The notes beneath the pieces are model-generated. The model saw only the letters and a list, made by a program, of their open reading frames with translations, ran no database searches and was not told the DNA's origin. From a bacterium (GTDB lineage: Bacteria; Patescibacteriota; Minisyncoccia; Phycocordibacterales; Phycocordibacteraceae), in the NCBI GenBank assembly GCA_030651285.1, contig JAUSCN010000012.1, positions 1 through 64,000 of the forward strand: a stretch of 64,000 bases of DNA, given 5' to 3'. Shown piece after piece: positions 8,076-17,013 of the stretch; within the stretch, counting starts at the first letter, position 1, and each line of letters starts with the position of its first letter. The position numbers and the translations under genes were made by a program.

Positions 8076-8112
8076 ACACCCCCGCCAAAATATTGCGGGG
8101 GTGTGCTATTTT
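8076..8112 (+). terminator. Intrinsic terminator
   Basis: ACACCCCCGC (8076-8085) pairs perfectly with GCGGGGGTGT (8095-8104), followed by GCTATTTTA. It separates the M19-like gene from aspS. Confidence 0.75.
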
Positions 8113-8121
8113 ATAGGTTAT

Positions 8122-9477
8122 ATGCAGGAACGAACGTTTATCGGTGACCTCGGCGCACACATTGGCGAACAGGTCTCCATGTCAGGCTGGGTAGATGTGC
8201 GCCGCGACCAGGGGAAAATGGTCTTTTTTGATTTCCGCGACCGAAGCGGGAAAGTGCAGGGCGTCGTTCTCCCGGGCAGCCCTGCCATGGATACTGCCAA
8301 AGAGATGCGCGTAGAATTCGTCGTCCGAGTAGAAGGAGTCGTGAACAAGCGCCCAGAGAAAAATATACAAGCTGGCAAGCAGAACGGCGATATTGAGCTC
8401 GAAGTAAAAGCCATTGAAGTTTTGTCGAATTCAGAAGTGCTACCGTTTGATAAAGACGCTGAACTCAATCTCGATACGTACCTTGATAATCTGCCAATCA
8501 CACTGCGCCGACCGAGTGCTCGAGCCACCTTCAAAGTCCAGGCAGAAATCGTGAAAGCATACCGTGCATTTCTAGATAACGAAAAATTCACTGAATTCCA
8601 ATCCCCGAAACTCATTGGTGACGACGCCGAAGGAGGTGCGAACGTATTCTCAGTGCCGTATTTCTACGGCAAGACTGCGCACCTCGGCACATCGCCGCAG
8701 TTCTATAAGCAGATCATGGTGGGAATATTCGAGCGAGTGTACACGCTCGGCAACGTCTTCCGCGCCGAGAAGCACGCGACCACTCGACATCTGAACGAAT
8801 ACACATCGATGGACGTCGAGATGGGATTCATCAAAGACCACCATGACATCATGGTGCTTGAAACCCGCCTCATGTGCTACATCATCGAGCATCTACGCAA
8901 CACGTGCTCTGAAGAATTTGCTTTGCTCGGTGCCGAACTTCCGATCATTCCAGAGGTCGTACCCACAATGAAGCTGCGCGAAGCTCAGGAACTTATCTTC
9001 AAAGAGACGGGTGCTGATAAGCGCAATGAACCTGATCTCGAACCCGAAGATGAACGCTGGCTCTGTGAGTGGGCAAAGAAAGAGAAGGGGAGTGATTTCA
9101 TATTTATTACGCACTATCCGGTCGACAAACGTCCGATGTATACCTATGAAGACCCGAGCGATCCAGGCTTCACGAACAGTTTCGACCTCCTTTTCCGCGG
9201 CGTCGAAATAACCACTGGCGGTCAGCGCCGACACGACTATCAGAACCTCGTTGACGGCATCAAGATGAAAGGTCTCGATCCGGAAAAATTCTCGTACTAT
9301 CTACAAGCCTTCAAATATGGCATGCCGCCGCACGGCGGATGGGGCATGGGCCTCGAGCGTCTCACTCAGAAGATGCTCGGTCTCGCGAACGTAAAAGAAG
9401 CGACACTCTTCCCACGAGACATCAACCGTATCGACCAACTTCTCTCAGGCGCGGTCGACGAAACTGAGAAACAATAG
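8122..9477 (+). CDS. aspS: Archaeal-type aspartyl-tRNA synthetase (predicted non-discriminating, Asp/Asn)
   Basis: A class IIb synthetase of 451 aa, starting at ATG 8122 after the terminator. An N-terminal OB-fold (SMSGWVDVRRDQGKMVFFDFRD) binds the anticodon. The catalytic core carries GGANVFSVPYFYGKTAHLGTSPQFYKQ, motif 2 (FRAEKHATTRHLNEYTSMDVEM) and motif 3 (GGWGMGLERL). Length and motifs match the archaeal/eukaryal AspRS type, without the bacterial GAD insertion. Such enzymes often charge both tRNA-Asp and tRNA-Asn, with GatCAB then converting Asp-tRNA-Asn. No asnS is present here. It could instead be AsnRS, but the overall pattern favours AspRS. scpA begins 3 nt after the stop. Confidence 0.9.
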   Translation: MQERTFIGDLGAHIGEQVSMSGWVDVRRDQGKMVFFDFRDRSGKVQGVVLPGSPAMDTAKEMRVEFVVRVEGVVNKRPEKNIQAGKQNGDIELEVKAIEVLSNSEVLPFDKDAELNLDTYLDNLPITLRRPSARATFKVQAEIVKAYRAFLDNEKFTEFQSPKLIGDDAEGGANVFSVPYFYGKTAHLGTSPQFYKQIMVGIFERVYTLGNVFRAEKHATTRHLNEYTSMDVEMGFIKDHHDIMVLETRLMCYIIEHLRNTCSEEFALLGAELPIIPEVVPTMKLREAQELIFKETGADKRNEPDLEPEDERWLCEWAKKEKGSDFIFITHYPVDKRPMYTYEDPSDPGFTNSFDLLFRGVEITTGGQRRHDYQNLVDGIKMKGLDPEKFSYYLQAFKYGMPPHGGWGMGLERLTQKMLGLANVKEATLFPRDINRIDQLLSGAVDETEKQ

Positions 9478-9479
9478 CG

Positions 9480-10223
9480 ATGGAAACTGCGGCCCCGAAA
9501 ACCGGATTTTTTGTGAAGGCCGGTACCTATGAGGGACCGTTTGAGCTCTTACTCGACCTTATCGAGGCGCGCAAATTCCTAGTCAATGACCTCGCACTCG
9601 CAAACATCACTGAAGACTTCATTCAGCACGTGCGCGGACAAGCTACGTTCCCAGTCGAGGAGACCGCAAATTTCATACAGATAGCCGCGACACTTCTCCT
9701 CATAAAATCAAAGTCCCTGATTCCGGACCTCACCCTTACTGAAGAGGAGAACGCAGATGTTGAAGACCTCAAGCGCCGGCTTGCTGCATATGAAAAAGTG
9801 CGTGAAGCGTCACGCGAACTCTCGCGCATATTCGGAAAGAACGTCATGTTTTCAGCAGGGGAGCGCCGTCCAGAAGCCACCTTCGCCCCTTCTCGCGATT
9901 TTTCAGCAAACGCGCTTGCCGAAGCCCTCACCCGAGTCCTTGTAGCACGCGAAGCAGTCAAAGAGCTTCCTGAGGTGCGCGTGAAGCCGCTTGTCACGAT
10001 TGAAGAGATAATGGACCAGCTCGCCAAGCGCGTCGAAAGATCGCTGACGCTTTCATTCAAAGAATTCGCTGGCAGCACGAAAGAAAAAGTGGAGATCATT
10101 GTGTCTTTCCTCGCACTTCTCGAACTTGTAAAGCAGGGAGCAGTTGCCGCTGAGCAGCAAGACACCCATGGCGACATCCGCATCAGCCACACCGCATCAT
10201 CCTCCGTCCCGCGATACGGGTGA
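9480..10223 (+). CDS. scpA: Segregation and condensation protein A
   Basis: ScpA is the kleisin subunit that bridges SMC heads in the chromosome-condensing complex. The 247-aa protein has the typical start (GTYEGPFELLLDLIEARKFLVNDLALANITEDF) and FIQIAATLLLIKSKSLIPD, then a linker and a C-terminal winged-helix region (FLALLELVKQGAVAAEQ). ATG follows the aspS stop by 2 nt, so it is cotranscribed with aspS. Its usual partner scpB lies about 1.95 kb downstream, separated by a 621-aa surface-protein gene, which is an abnormal arrangement. Confidence 0.93.
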   Translation: METAAPKTGFFVKAGTYEGPFELLLDLIEARKFLVNDLALANITEDFIQHVRGQATFPVEETANFIQIAATLLLIKSKSLIPDLTLTEEENADVEDLKRRLAAYEKVREASRELSRIFGKNVMFSAGERRPEATFAPSRDFSANALAEALTRVLVAREAVKELPEVRVKPLVTIEEIMDQLAKRVERSLTLSFKEFAGSTKEKVEIIVSFLALLELVKQGAVAAEQQDTHGDIRISHTASSSVPRYG

Positions 10224-10236
10224 TATAATCCATTGC

Positions 10237-12102
10237 ATGAATAAAGGTGTAGCCTCTCTGCTAGTACTAATTTTGGCTGCAACTTTTTTACTCGGCGGCG
10301 GCGGAATACTTGCGTATCTGAAAACCAAGTCGGGCCCAAAACTTACAAATGCTAGTGGGGTACAAAAAATACCTATCGCACAATTATCAGATAAGCCTGC
10401 CCGGCACGGGAACATATTGTTTGGTGATAGAGCTTATTACAACAATCTGTCGGATATAGAAAAATCCATAGTTGAAAGATATTTCATTAATTTTGGTTAC
10501 AATCGAGACAATAATGGCCTTGAAGCTGACTCTTGCTCGTTGAAGTACTACGATGCGATTCGAGCTCTTGTTGGTTGCCACGATTCCAAAACGAAATTGA
10601 GAATCCATCGTCTTATTTCTCTCGCTGATCTGACAAGAGAAAATTTCAAACTCTTTAGATCGGAACCATCCTTTGTGAGCAACAATGGAGAGAAGATTGA
10701 TTCTATAAATTTAAGTAGTGGATATGACACGAGTAGCGCTGTTTTTTCAATTGAAAATAGTGGGATTGTCTACTATGAACCAGGGGACTCCGTAATAAGA
10801 AAAATCCCAAATTCAGCACTATCTACAACAAGCGAAACCTACAACGGAGTAAGTGACACTGACGGAGGATATATATCTGCTTATAATCCTCATTCAAGAA
10901 CTCTTTCCGTCTTTGTTTATAAGCAAAACACATATCTGGACTATAACCAGAAGATTTACGATGCAACATATACCTTACCCTCAATGACTGAGCGTTTGCC
11001 AAGCGCCCCCATACGATCGGAATCGTTAAACAAAGAAGGGCGTATGTTGCGTGAAAATTCTGCCTATGAATACCTTTCTTCGGAAGGTAAAACTATTGTT
11101 ACAGACTATTATGATTCGATATGGCGTGGGGTTCCCGCGTACGATCGCCCTGACATCTCCTACTGCCTTCTAGAGTATTATGATACCAGCAGAGCGCTTA
11201 TATCATGCCCTAATGGAAAAGAGTTTCAGCCCCATGTTTCTACTCTTATAGACAGGCGCGACATGTCGAAGCTCGGATCAATGGGCAGCTATGCGCAGTA
11301 TACGATATCTGACAACTATATTATTTCAGTTAATGATGATGGCATCTCATATTATAGAGCTGGAGATTCATTAATACGTACGGTTTCAAACTCACAATTG
11401 ACAGCTGGTAAAACGTATATGCTTTCCGCCGATAGTTTTGATGCAATAACTAATCTATCTATCGATGAATTAACAGGGAAGCTTATAGTTTCAGTATATT
11501 ACAAAGACAGTGCTCCCCATGTAAAACAAAAAATACGCACTGCAAAGTTTGTGCTGCCGTCATATATAGAGAAAATCCAAATCAATGAACATAGGGCGCT
11601 GAACTCAGTGGCAGATGAAGATCTAAAAACATACACATCCGCAAAATATGGGTTTAGTTTTAAATATCCCACTACCCATGAAGTATATTCGCGAATAGGC
11701 AATATCCTTCAAAACAACCCAAACGATACTAATGATTTATATATAGGGAGACAGGGATTAAACGCTCAAAATTTTAGTAACGCTGCCTTTTCCATACAAG
11801 TGGGGTATGACACTTTTAATGACAACGATACGCTTGATTCATTCAAAAAATACCTTATTCAAAATTATCAATCTGAGTTAGAAATAGGCGCGGTCAAACA
11901 GATGCCTAGAGCTATAGAAAATCTTACAGATTCAGGTGACGAGTTTCTTGAGCTTTTCTTTTCGAATACATATTCGTCGAATTACTATTTCGTCAATAAA
12001 TTGCTTCACATTACCATCCAAATGATACGGTATTCGGTAGGTAATAGGGAAGATACCACAGCTCTGGAAACGATTTTATCTTCTCTCTCATTTAATAAGT
12101 AG
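10237..12102 (+). CDS. Membrane-anchored surface protein with internal duplication, inserted between scpA and scpB
   Basis: ATG 10237 is chosen over the longer track ORF because TATAAT (10224-10229) ends 7 nt before it and it begins a signal-anchor (MNKGVASLLVLILAATFLL). The 621-aa product contains two related blocks: IVYYEPGDSVIRKIPNSAL and ISYYRAGDSLIRTVSNSQL, each preceded by a Tyr/Cys-containing helical block (SLKYYDAIRALVGC and LLEYYDTSRALISC). The C-terminal part starts YGFSFKYPTTHE, like the PsbP-type domains found in many Parcubacteria surface proteins. The DNA is distinctly A+T-rich compared with scpA and scpB, suggesting transfer. Its ligand is unknown. Confidence 0.8.
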   Translation: MNKGVASLLVLILAATFLLGGGGILAYLKTKSGPKLTNASGVQKIPIAQLSDKPARHGNILFGDRAYYNNLSDIEKSIVERYFINFGYNRDNNGLEADSCSLKYYDAIRALVGCHDSKTKLRIHRLISLADLTRENFKLFRSEPSFVSNNGEKIDSINLSSGYDTSSAVFSIENSGIVYYEPGDSVIRKIPNSALSTTSETYNGVSDTDGGYISAYNPHSRTLSVFVYKQNTYLDYNQKIYDATYTLPSMTERLPSAPIRSESLNKEGRMLRENSAYEYLSSEGKTIVTDYYDSIWRGVPAYDRPDISYCLLEYYDTSRALISCPNGKEFQPHVSTLIDRRDMSKLGSMGSYAQYTISDNYIISVNDDGISYYRAGDSLIRTVSNSQLTAGKTYMLSADSFDAITNLSIDELTGKLIVSVYYKDSAPHVKQKIRTAKFVLPSYIEKIQINEHRALNSVADEDLKTYTSAKYGFSFKYPTTHEVYSRIGNILQNNPNDTNDLYIGRQGLNAQNFSNAAFSIQVGYDTFNDNDTLDSFKKYLIQNYQSELEIGAVKQMPRAIENLTDSGDEFLELFFSNTYSSNYYFVNKLLHITIQMIRYSVGNREDTTALETILSSLSFNK

Positions 12103-12171
12103 GCGAATTCCCGGAGTGCGTCCACAAGTGGGAACGTTGCTGTAGGGAAGGGAGGCGGCTATGATGGGGAA

Positions 12172-12729
12172 ATGCTTACTCCTGCCGCAGCCGTAGAAGC
12201 TCTCCTTTTTGCTGCTGGCGAACCTCTCGAAAAGAAGCGGTTGGCAAACCTCCTAGGAATAAATGAATCAGATATTCAGCCGATTCTTGAGGAACTAGCT
12301 GAAGCCCTTCAAGGGCGGGGCATCGCACTTATCGAGACGGATTCTCTCGTGGAATTACGCACATCTCCTGAGGCCGCAGAGATCGTGAAGAAGTTTCGCG
12401 ACAGCGAATTCACGCGCGACCTCGGTACGGCAAGTCTTGAGACGCTTGCCGTCGTCGCGTACCAGAACGGAACGACTCGCAGCGAGATCGACTGGGTCCG
12501 TGGAGTTAATTCTTCAGCATCGCTCCGCACACTCCTTCTGCGCGGACTCATCGAGGGAAAAGAAGATGCGGTCGACAAGCGCCGCACGCGATACACACTG
12601 ACACCAGATGCATTTGCGCACCTTGGCATCACGAAGCTAAGCGAACTCCCGCGAGCAGCCGAACTCTCAGCGGCGGCTGCTGCGATTATCGCGACTGAAG
12701 GTTCCCCAGCATCCGAGTCTCAAGCATAA
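12172..12729 (+). CDS. scpB: Segregation and condensation protein B
   Basis: ScpB dimers bind ScpA in the SMC condensin complex. The 185-aa protein contains two winged-helix domains: VEALLFAAGEPLEKKRLANLL near the N-terminus and LETLAVVAYQNGTTRSEIDWVRG in the second, which is the family's most conserved segment. The C-terminus is Ala-rich. ATG 12172 is preceded by TATGAT with a 6-nt gap, so it is predicted to be leaderless. An alternative ATG at 12160 is out of frame. It was probably adjacent to scpA before the 10237 gene was gained. Confidence 0.93.
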   Translation: MLTPAAAVEALLFAAGEPLEKKRLANLLGINESDIQPILEELAEALQGRGIALIETDSLVELRTSPEAAEIVKKFRDSEFTRDLGTASLETLAVVAYQNGTTRSEIDWVRGVNSSASLRTLLLRGLIEGKEDAVDKRRTRYTLTPDAFAHLGITKLSELPRAAELSAAAAAIIATEGSPASESQA

Positions 12730-12738
12730 GATGTTTTC

Positions 12739-13689
12739 ATGACTATCCCTGATCTTCAGAAAATTGCTCTGCACTCGCGCTTCATGCGCGAAGCGGGCTT
12801 TACGCTCCTGATGGCTTCAGGTATTTTGGCGCTTTTTCTTTGGGTACCTACCACGCCGCCGAGGGAAACAACGACCCCATCCATCACCATCGCAACATCA
12901 ACGACGCCGAGCGCGTTTGCTCAGATACCGCTTGAAGCAAAAGCGGCGATAGTCTACGACCTCGCCCTCGGGGAAACACTCTATGAGAAAAATGCCGATG
13001 CACAGCTTCCGCTCGCCTCACTCACGAAACTTCTGACTGTATATGCCGCCATCTCTGCACTCTCACTAGAAACTCCCATAACCATTCCTCAGGATGCCAC
13101 TCGCGTCGATGCACCTCGCGTATTTTCTGCAGGACAGATATTTTCGCTCGCCGACCTTTCGCGCCTCACCCTCGTCGCATCTCTTAATGACGGCGCTGCG
13201 GCGATCGCAAACACGATCGCACTCCATCAGAACCGCTCGGAGCACGAAGCGCTGGCCGGCGTAGCTGCAGCTCTCAATCTCTCGCAAACATATGCGGTGA
13301 ACGGTAGTGGTCTTGATGTTTCCGAAAATATTTCTGGCGGGTACGGCTCCGCTCGCGACCTAGCTCGCTTGGCTGGCGCTCTCGTTGAAAAAGCCCCGAA
13401 CGTTACCGCCGCCACGACCAAGAAATATGCCGAAGCGAAGTCTGCTGGAGGAACAGCATTCAAGGTTAAAAATACCGACCCGATGGTAGACACCATTCCT
13501 CGGCTCCTCTTGTCAAAAACGGGGTACACTGATCTTGCGGGCGGCAATCTTGCTCTTGTAATTGATGCCGGCATCGCGCACCCTATCGCCATCATCGTCC
13601 TTGGTTCTTCCGTGAAAGATCGCTTTACGGATGGCACGGCGCTCGTGGCGGCGACGTTCGCTCATTTTGCAGGAGTACCTTCACTATGA
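12739..13689 (+). CDS. D-Ala-D-Ala carboxypeptidase-like serine peptidase (S11)
   Basis: This penicillin-binding-type enzyme trims peptidoglycan stem peptides. The 316-aa protein has an N-terminal membrane anchor at about residues 18-36. A Thr/Pro linker follows, then the active-site triad motifs SLTK (SxxK), SLND (SxN) and KTG (LSKTGYTD). There is no long C-terminal beta domain as in PBP5, so it is a minimal form. A TAAGAT box ends 6 nt before the ATG. The stop overlaps mraY by 4 nt (ATGA), placing it at the head of a cell-wall operon (S11-mraY-ftsW-murG). Confidence 0.9.
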   Translation: MTIPDLQKIALHSRFMREAGFTLLMASGILALFLWVPTTPPRETTTPSITIATSTTPSAFAQIPLEAKAAIVYDLALGETLYEKNADAQLPLASLTKLLTVYAAISALSLETPITIPQDATRVDAPRVFSAGQIFSLADLSRLTLVASLNDGAAAIANTIALHQNRSEHEALAGVAAALNLSQTYAVNGSGLDVSENISGGYGSARDLARLAGALVEKAPNVTAATTKKYAEAKSAGGTAFKVKNTDPMVDTIPRLLLSKTGYTDLAGGNLALVIDAGIAHPIAIIVLGSSVKDRFTDGTALVAATFAHFAGVPSL

Positions 13690-14756
13690 TCACTTCAAAC
13701 CTCATAAAAGTATTCATCCCTGCCACCGCAGCATTTGCGGTCGGCATTCTTTTTGCACCACTGCTCACACACTATCTGTATAAATATCGTGTATGGAAGA
13801 AGTCAGTAGGGAAGACCGCGCTCGACGGTACGGTCGCCGTAGAATTTGAAAAACTACGTACCGATACCGAAACAAAGACTCCGCGCATGGGCGGCATCCT
13901 CATCTGGGCGAGCGTACTCATTGTTACCGCAGGCACCTGGATCCTCGCGCACATAGTGCCGACGCCGCTTACCGAAAAACTCGACTTCCTGAGCCGCAGC
14001 CAGACATGGATACCATTCTTCACTCTGCTTGCTGGAGCCGGCATGGGATTCATTAATGACATACTTGATATCCAGCCATCAGGCGAGCGCGGCGTGCGTC
14101 TGCGCACGCGACTACTCTTTGTCACCCTGGTTTCGCTTTTCATCGGCTGGTGGTTCTATGCAAAACTTGGCGTGACCAGTATCGGCATCCCGGGCGATGG
14201 CACACTTGAGCTTGGTGCACTCATCATTCCACTCTTCATACTCATCACACTCGGACTCTATGCCGGAGGAGTAATTGACGGTATCGACGGCCTCTCAGGC
14301 GGAGTGCTCGGTTCTGCATTCATGGCCTATGCCGGCATCGCATACTTCCAAGGCCAGCTGGACGTAGCCGCGTTTTCAGGAACAGTCACTGGCGCAATAC
14401 TTGCATTCTTGTGGTTCAACATTCCTCCGGCGCGATTCTGGATGACCGAGACGGGTACCATGGGCCTCACTATGACTCTCGCAGCAGTCGCATTCATGAC
14501 TGACACGCTTGGAAATGGTTATGGCATCGCAGCGCTTCCTGTCATCGCACTTCCGCTTGTCATCACGGTGCTTTCAAACATCATCCAGATCGCTTCGAAA
14601 AAATTCCGCGGGAAGAAAGTGTTCCGCATCGCACCGCTCCATCACCACCTCGAAGCGATCGGCTGGCCATCATACAAGGTCACCATGCGCTACTGGATCA
14701 TCTCCATCGTATGTGCGATCGTTGGCATGACGATCGCACTCTTGAAGCCACTATGA
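13686..14756 (+). CDS. mraY: Phospho-N-acetylmuramoyl-pentapeptide transferase
   Basis: MraY forms lipid I from UDP-MurNAc-pentapeptide and undecaprenyl phosphate in the inner membrane. The 356-aa polytopic protein contains KTPRMGG, the Asp-rich NDILDI, GVIDGIDGLSGG, and the C-terminal APLHHHLEAIGW loop, all MraY signatures. About ten membrane helices are visible. It overlaps both neighbours by ATGA (4 nt), which indicates translational coupling in the S11-mraY-ftsW-murG operon. Confidence 0.96.
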   Translation: MITSNLIKVFIPATAAFAVGILFAPLLTHYLYKYRVWKKSVGKTALDGTVAVEFEKLRTDTETKTPRMGGILIWASVLIVTAGTWILAHIVPTPLTEKLDFLSRSQTWIPFFTLLAGAGMGFINDILDIQPSGERGVRLRTRLLFVTLVSLFIGWWFYAKLGVTSIGIPGDGTLELGALIIPLFILITLGLYAGGVIDGIDGLSGGVLGSAFMAYAGIAYFQGQLDVAAFSGTVTGAILAFLWFNIPPARFWMTETGTMGLTMTLAAVAFMTDTLGNGYGIAALPVIALPLVITVLSNIIQIASKKFRGKKVFRIAPLHHHLEAIGWPSYKVTMRYWIISIVCAIVGMTIALLKPL

Positions 14757-15850
14757 AGTTCATTACCGGCGACCGCATATTCCTGATGCTCGTACTTGGG
14801 ATCTCCCTCGCCGGCTTTGCCATTTTTTCTTCCGCAAATCTCGGGTTCCTCGCACGAGAGGGAAGCTCAATATCTCAGGACATCCTTCTTCAAGGGGGTC
14901 TAGGCCTCGGTCTCGGATTCTTAGCATTTCTTATCGCTCGCTCCGTACCACTCATACACGTAAAGCGTTTTGCGCCATACATCTACGTCGCTTCGCTTAT
15001 TTTTACTGCACTAGTGTTCGTGCCAGGCATCGGGCTTCATGCAAACGGAGCGACCCGCTGGATCAACCTAGGATTTACCACCATACAACCTGCCGAATTC
15101 CTGAAGATCGGCATTATACTCATGCTCGCACGATGGCTTTCATCCAACGCGCAACAGCTTTCGAATCCCAAAAAAGGTCTCGCACCTTTTCTGGCATTTC
15201 TCGCGGGACCAATCGCTCTTCTGCTCGCACAGCCAAACACTTCAACCACCCTTCTCATACTTGCTACGGGCACCGTCATGTATTTCGCTGCGGGAGCTCC
15301 ATGGCGCGATTTCGGGTATTTAGCCGCGGGAGCTATCCTCGCCCTCCTTATTATCGTATCCATGCGCCCGTATGTGCTCGAACGATTCAAGACCTTCTTT
15401 GATCCATCCGCAAATTCTTTGAGCAGCGGGTACCAGATCCAACAGTCATTGATCGCCATAGGTTCCGGTGGCCTACTCGGACGAGGGTTCGGACAAAGCG
15501 TAGGAAAGTTCAACTACTTACCAGAACCGGATGGCGACTCGGTCTTCGCTGTTTTCTCAGAAGAGACCGGCTTCTTAGGCGCGATGATCCTAGTCGTTCT
15601 ATTCTTGGCGCTGTCCGCTCGTGGCATCGTGATAGCAGGACACTCATCAGACCTTTTCGGAGGAAGCTTAGCTCTCGGTTTTTCGTTCATCATCATCCTG
15701 CAAGCATTTATCAATATCTCCGCGATGCTCGGCATCATCCCGCTTACTGGATTGCCACTCCCATTCCTATCTCATGGGGGCACCGCGCTTATGGCCGTCC
15801 TAATCATGTGCGGATTTATCCTGAACGTCGCCGCTCATAAAAAGGCCTAG
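14753..15850 (+). CDS. ftsW: Lipid II polymerase / cell division protein FtsW (SEDS family)
   Basis: SEDS glycosyltransferases polymerise lipid II together with a class B PBP. The track ORF starts upstream at 14711, but ATG 14753 overlaps the mraY stop (ATGA) and gives 365 aa with about ten membrane helices. Family motifs include GATRWINLGFTTIQPAEFLKIG, the loop TSTTLLILATG, and LPEPDGDSVFAVFSEETGFLG. The C-terminus reads GIIPLTGLPLPFLSHGGT. Its place between mraY and murG favours FtsW over RodA. The class B PBPs are encoded at 40835 and 49501. Confidence 0.93.
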   Translation: MKFITGDRIFLMLVLGISLAGFAIFSSANLGFLAREGSSISQDILLQGGLGLGLGFLAFLIARSVPLIHVKRFAPYIYVASLIFTALVFVPGIGLHANGATRWINLGFTTIQPAEFLKIGIILMLARWLSSNAQQLSNPKKGLAPFLAFLAGPIALLLAQPNTSTTLLILATGTVMYFAAGAPWRDFGYLAAGAILALLIIVSMRPYVLERFKTFFDPSANSLSSGYQIQQSLIAIGSGGLLGRGFGQSVGKFNYLPEPDGDSVFAVFSEETGFLGAMILVVLFLALSARGIVIAGHSSDLFGGSLALGFSFIIILQAFINISAMLGIIPLTGLPLPFLSHGGTALMAVLIMCGFILNVAAHKKA

Positions 15851-15874
15851 GAGCTGCTACAATACAAATCACGT

Positions 15875-17011
15875 ATGACTATCGTGTTTACTGGAGGAGG
15901 AACGGGAGGGCACTTTTACCCGATCATCGCTATCGCAGAAGCCATCACCGATATCGTCCGTGAGAAGCGTCTCATCGCGCCTAAGATGTATTACCTGGCT
16001 CCGAACGCGTTCGACGAAAAAGCTCTCTTCGAGAACGGAATCGTCCATATCAAGATTCCTGCTGGCAAAGTGCGCCGCTATGCATCGATCAAGAATGTCA
16101 CCGATTCTTTCCTTACACTCATCGGACTTATCACGGCGATCGCCGCCCTCTTCCGTCTATATCCAGACGTAGTGGTCAGTAAGGGCGGCTATGGCAGCGT
16201 ACCGACGATTCTTGCAGCACGACTGCTACGCATTCCTGTCGTGATTCATGAATCAGATGCAAAACCTGGTCGCGCGAATCTTCTCGCTGCAAAATTTGCA
16301 CAGAAGATAGCTATTTCTTTTGAGAGCGCAGGTGCATATTTCCCTAAAGAGGTTCAGTCAAAGATTGCTCGTACTGGCATTCCAATCCGCAAAGCGCTCA
16401 TGCGCGTAGAGGCCGAAGGCGCACGGCAATATCTCGGACTCGAAAAAGACATACCAACCGTTCTAATTCTTGGAGGGTCCCAGGGCTCAGTACGCATAAA
16501 CGAAACCGTGCTCTCGTGCCTGACGCGTCTCCTATCAATCGCCAACATCATCCACCAGACAGGCCAAGCAAATTTCAAAGATGTGCAGTCGGTAGCAAAC
16601 GTCATCCTCAGCGAGGATCCGCAAGCGGCTCGTTACCATCCGATCAACTATCTTTCAGAGACTTCGCTACAGCGGGTGGCAAGCATAGCAGATATCGTCA
16701 TCTCGCGCGGCGGCGCAAACTCAATCGCCGAAATCGGTCTTTGGAGAAAACCAGCAATCCTTATCCCAATTCCAGAGTCAATTAGCCATGACCAGCGTTC
16801 GAATGCTTACTCATTTGCAAAAACAGGGGCGGCCATTGTGATCGACGAAGAAAATCTCAATCCGCATATTCTCGCTTCCGAGATTGAGCGCATCCTCCAT
16901 AATCCGGAGCTCAGCAAGCGCATGGGCGCTGCAGCAGAAGGATTTACTGACCCAGACGCAGCACGCGTCCTAGCTAACGAAGTGCTAAACATCGCCGTTT
17001 CGCACGAATAA
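15875..17011 (+). CDS. murG: UDP-GlcNAc-undecaprenyl-pyrophosphoryl-MurNAc-pentapeptide transferase
   Basis: MurG adds GlcNAc to lipid I to make lipid II at the cytoplasmic membrane face. The 378-aa GT28 protein begins with TGGGTGGHFYP (residues 6-16). It has VSKGGYGSVP and HESDAKPGRAN in the N-domain, and LGGSQGSVRIN plus SRGGANSIAEI in the UDP-GlcNAc-binding C-domain. TACAAT lies about 11 nt before the ATG. It follows ftsW by 24 nt and is followed by gltX after 2 nt, so gltX is probably cotranscribed with the cell-wall genes. Confidence 0.96.
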   Translation: MTIVFTGGGTGGHFYPIIAIAEAITDIVREKRLIAPKMYYLAPNAFDEKALFENGIVHIKIPAGKVRRYASIKNVTDSFLTLIGLITAIAALFRLYPDVVVSKGGYGSVPTILAARLLRIPVVIHESDAKPGRANLLAAKFAQKIAISFESAGAYFPKEVQSKIARTGIPIRKALMRVEAEGARQYLGLEKDIPTVLILGGSQGSVRINETVLSCLTRLLSIANIIHQTGQANFKDVQSVANVILSEDPQAARYHPINYLSETSLQRVASIADIVISRGGANSIAEIGLWRKPAILIPIPESISHDQRSNAYSFAKTGAAIVIDEENLNPHILASEIERILHNPELSKRMGAAAEGFTDPDAARVLANEVLNIAVSHE

Positions 17012-17013
17012 TC

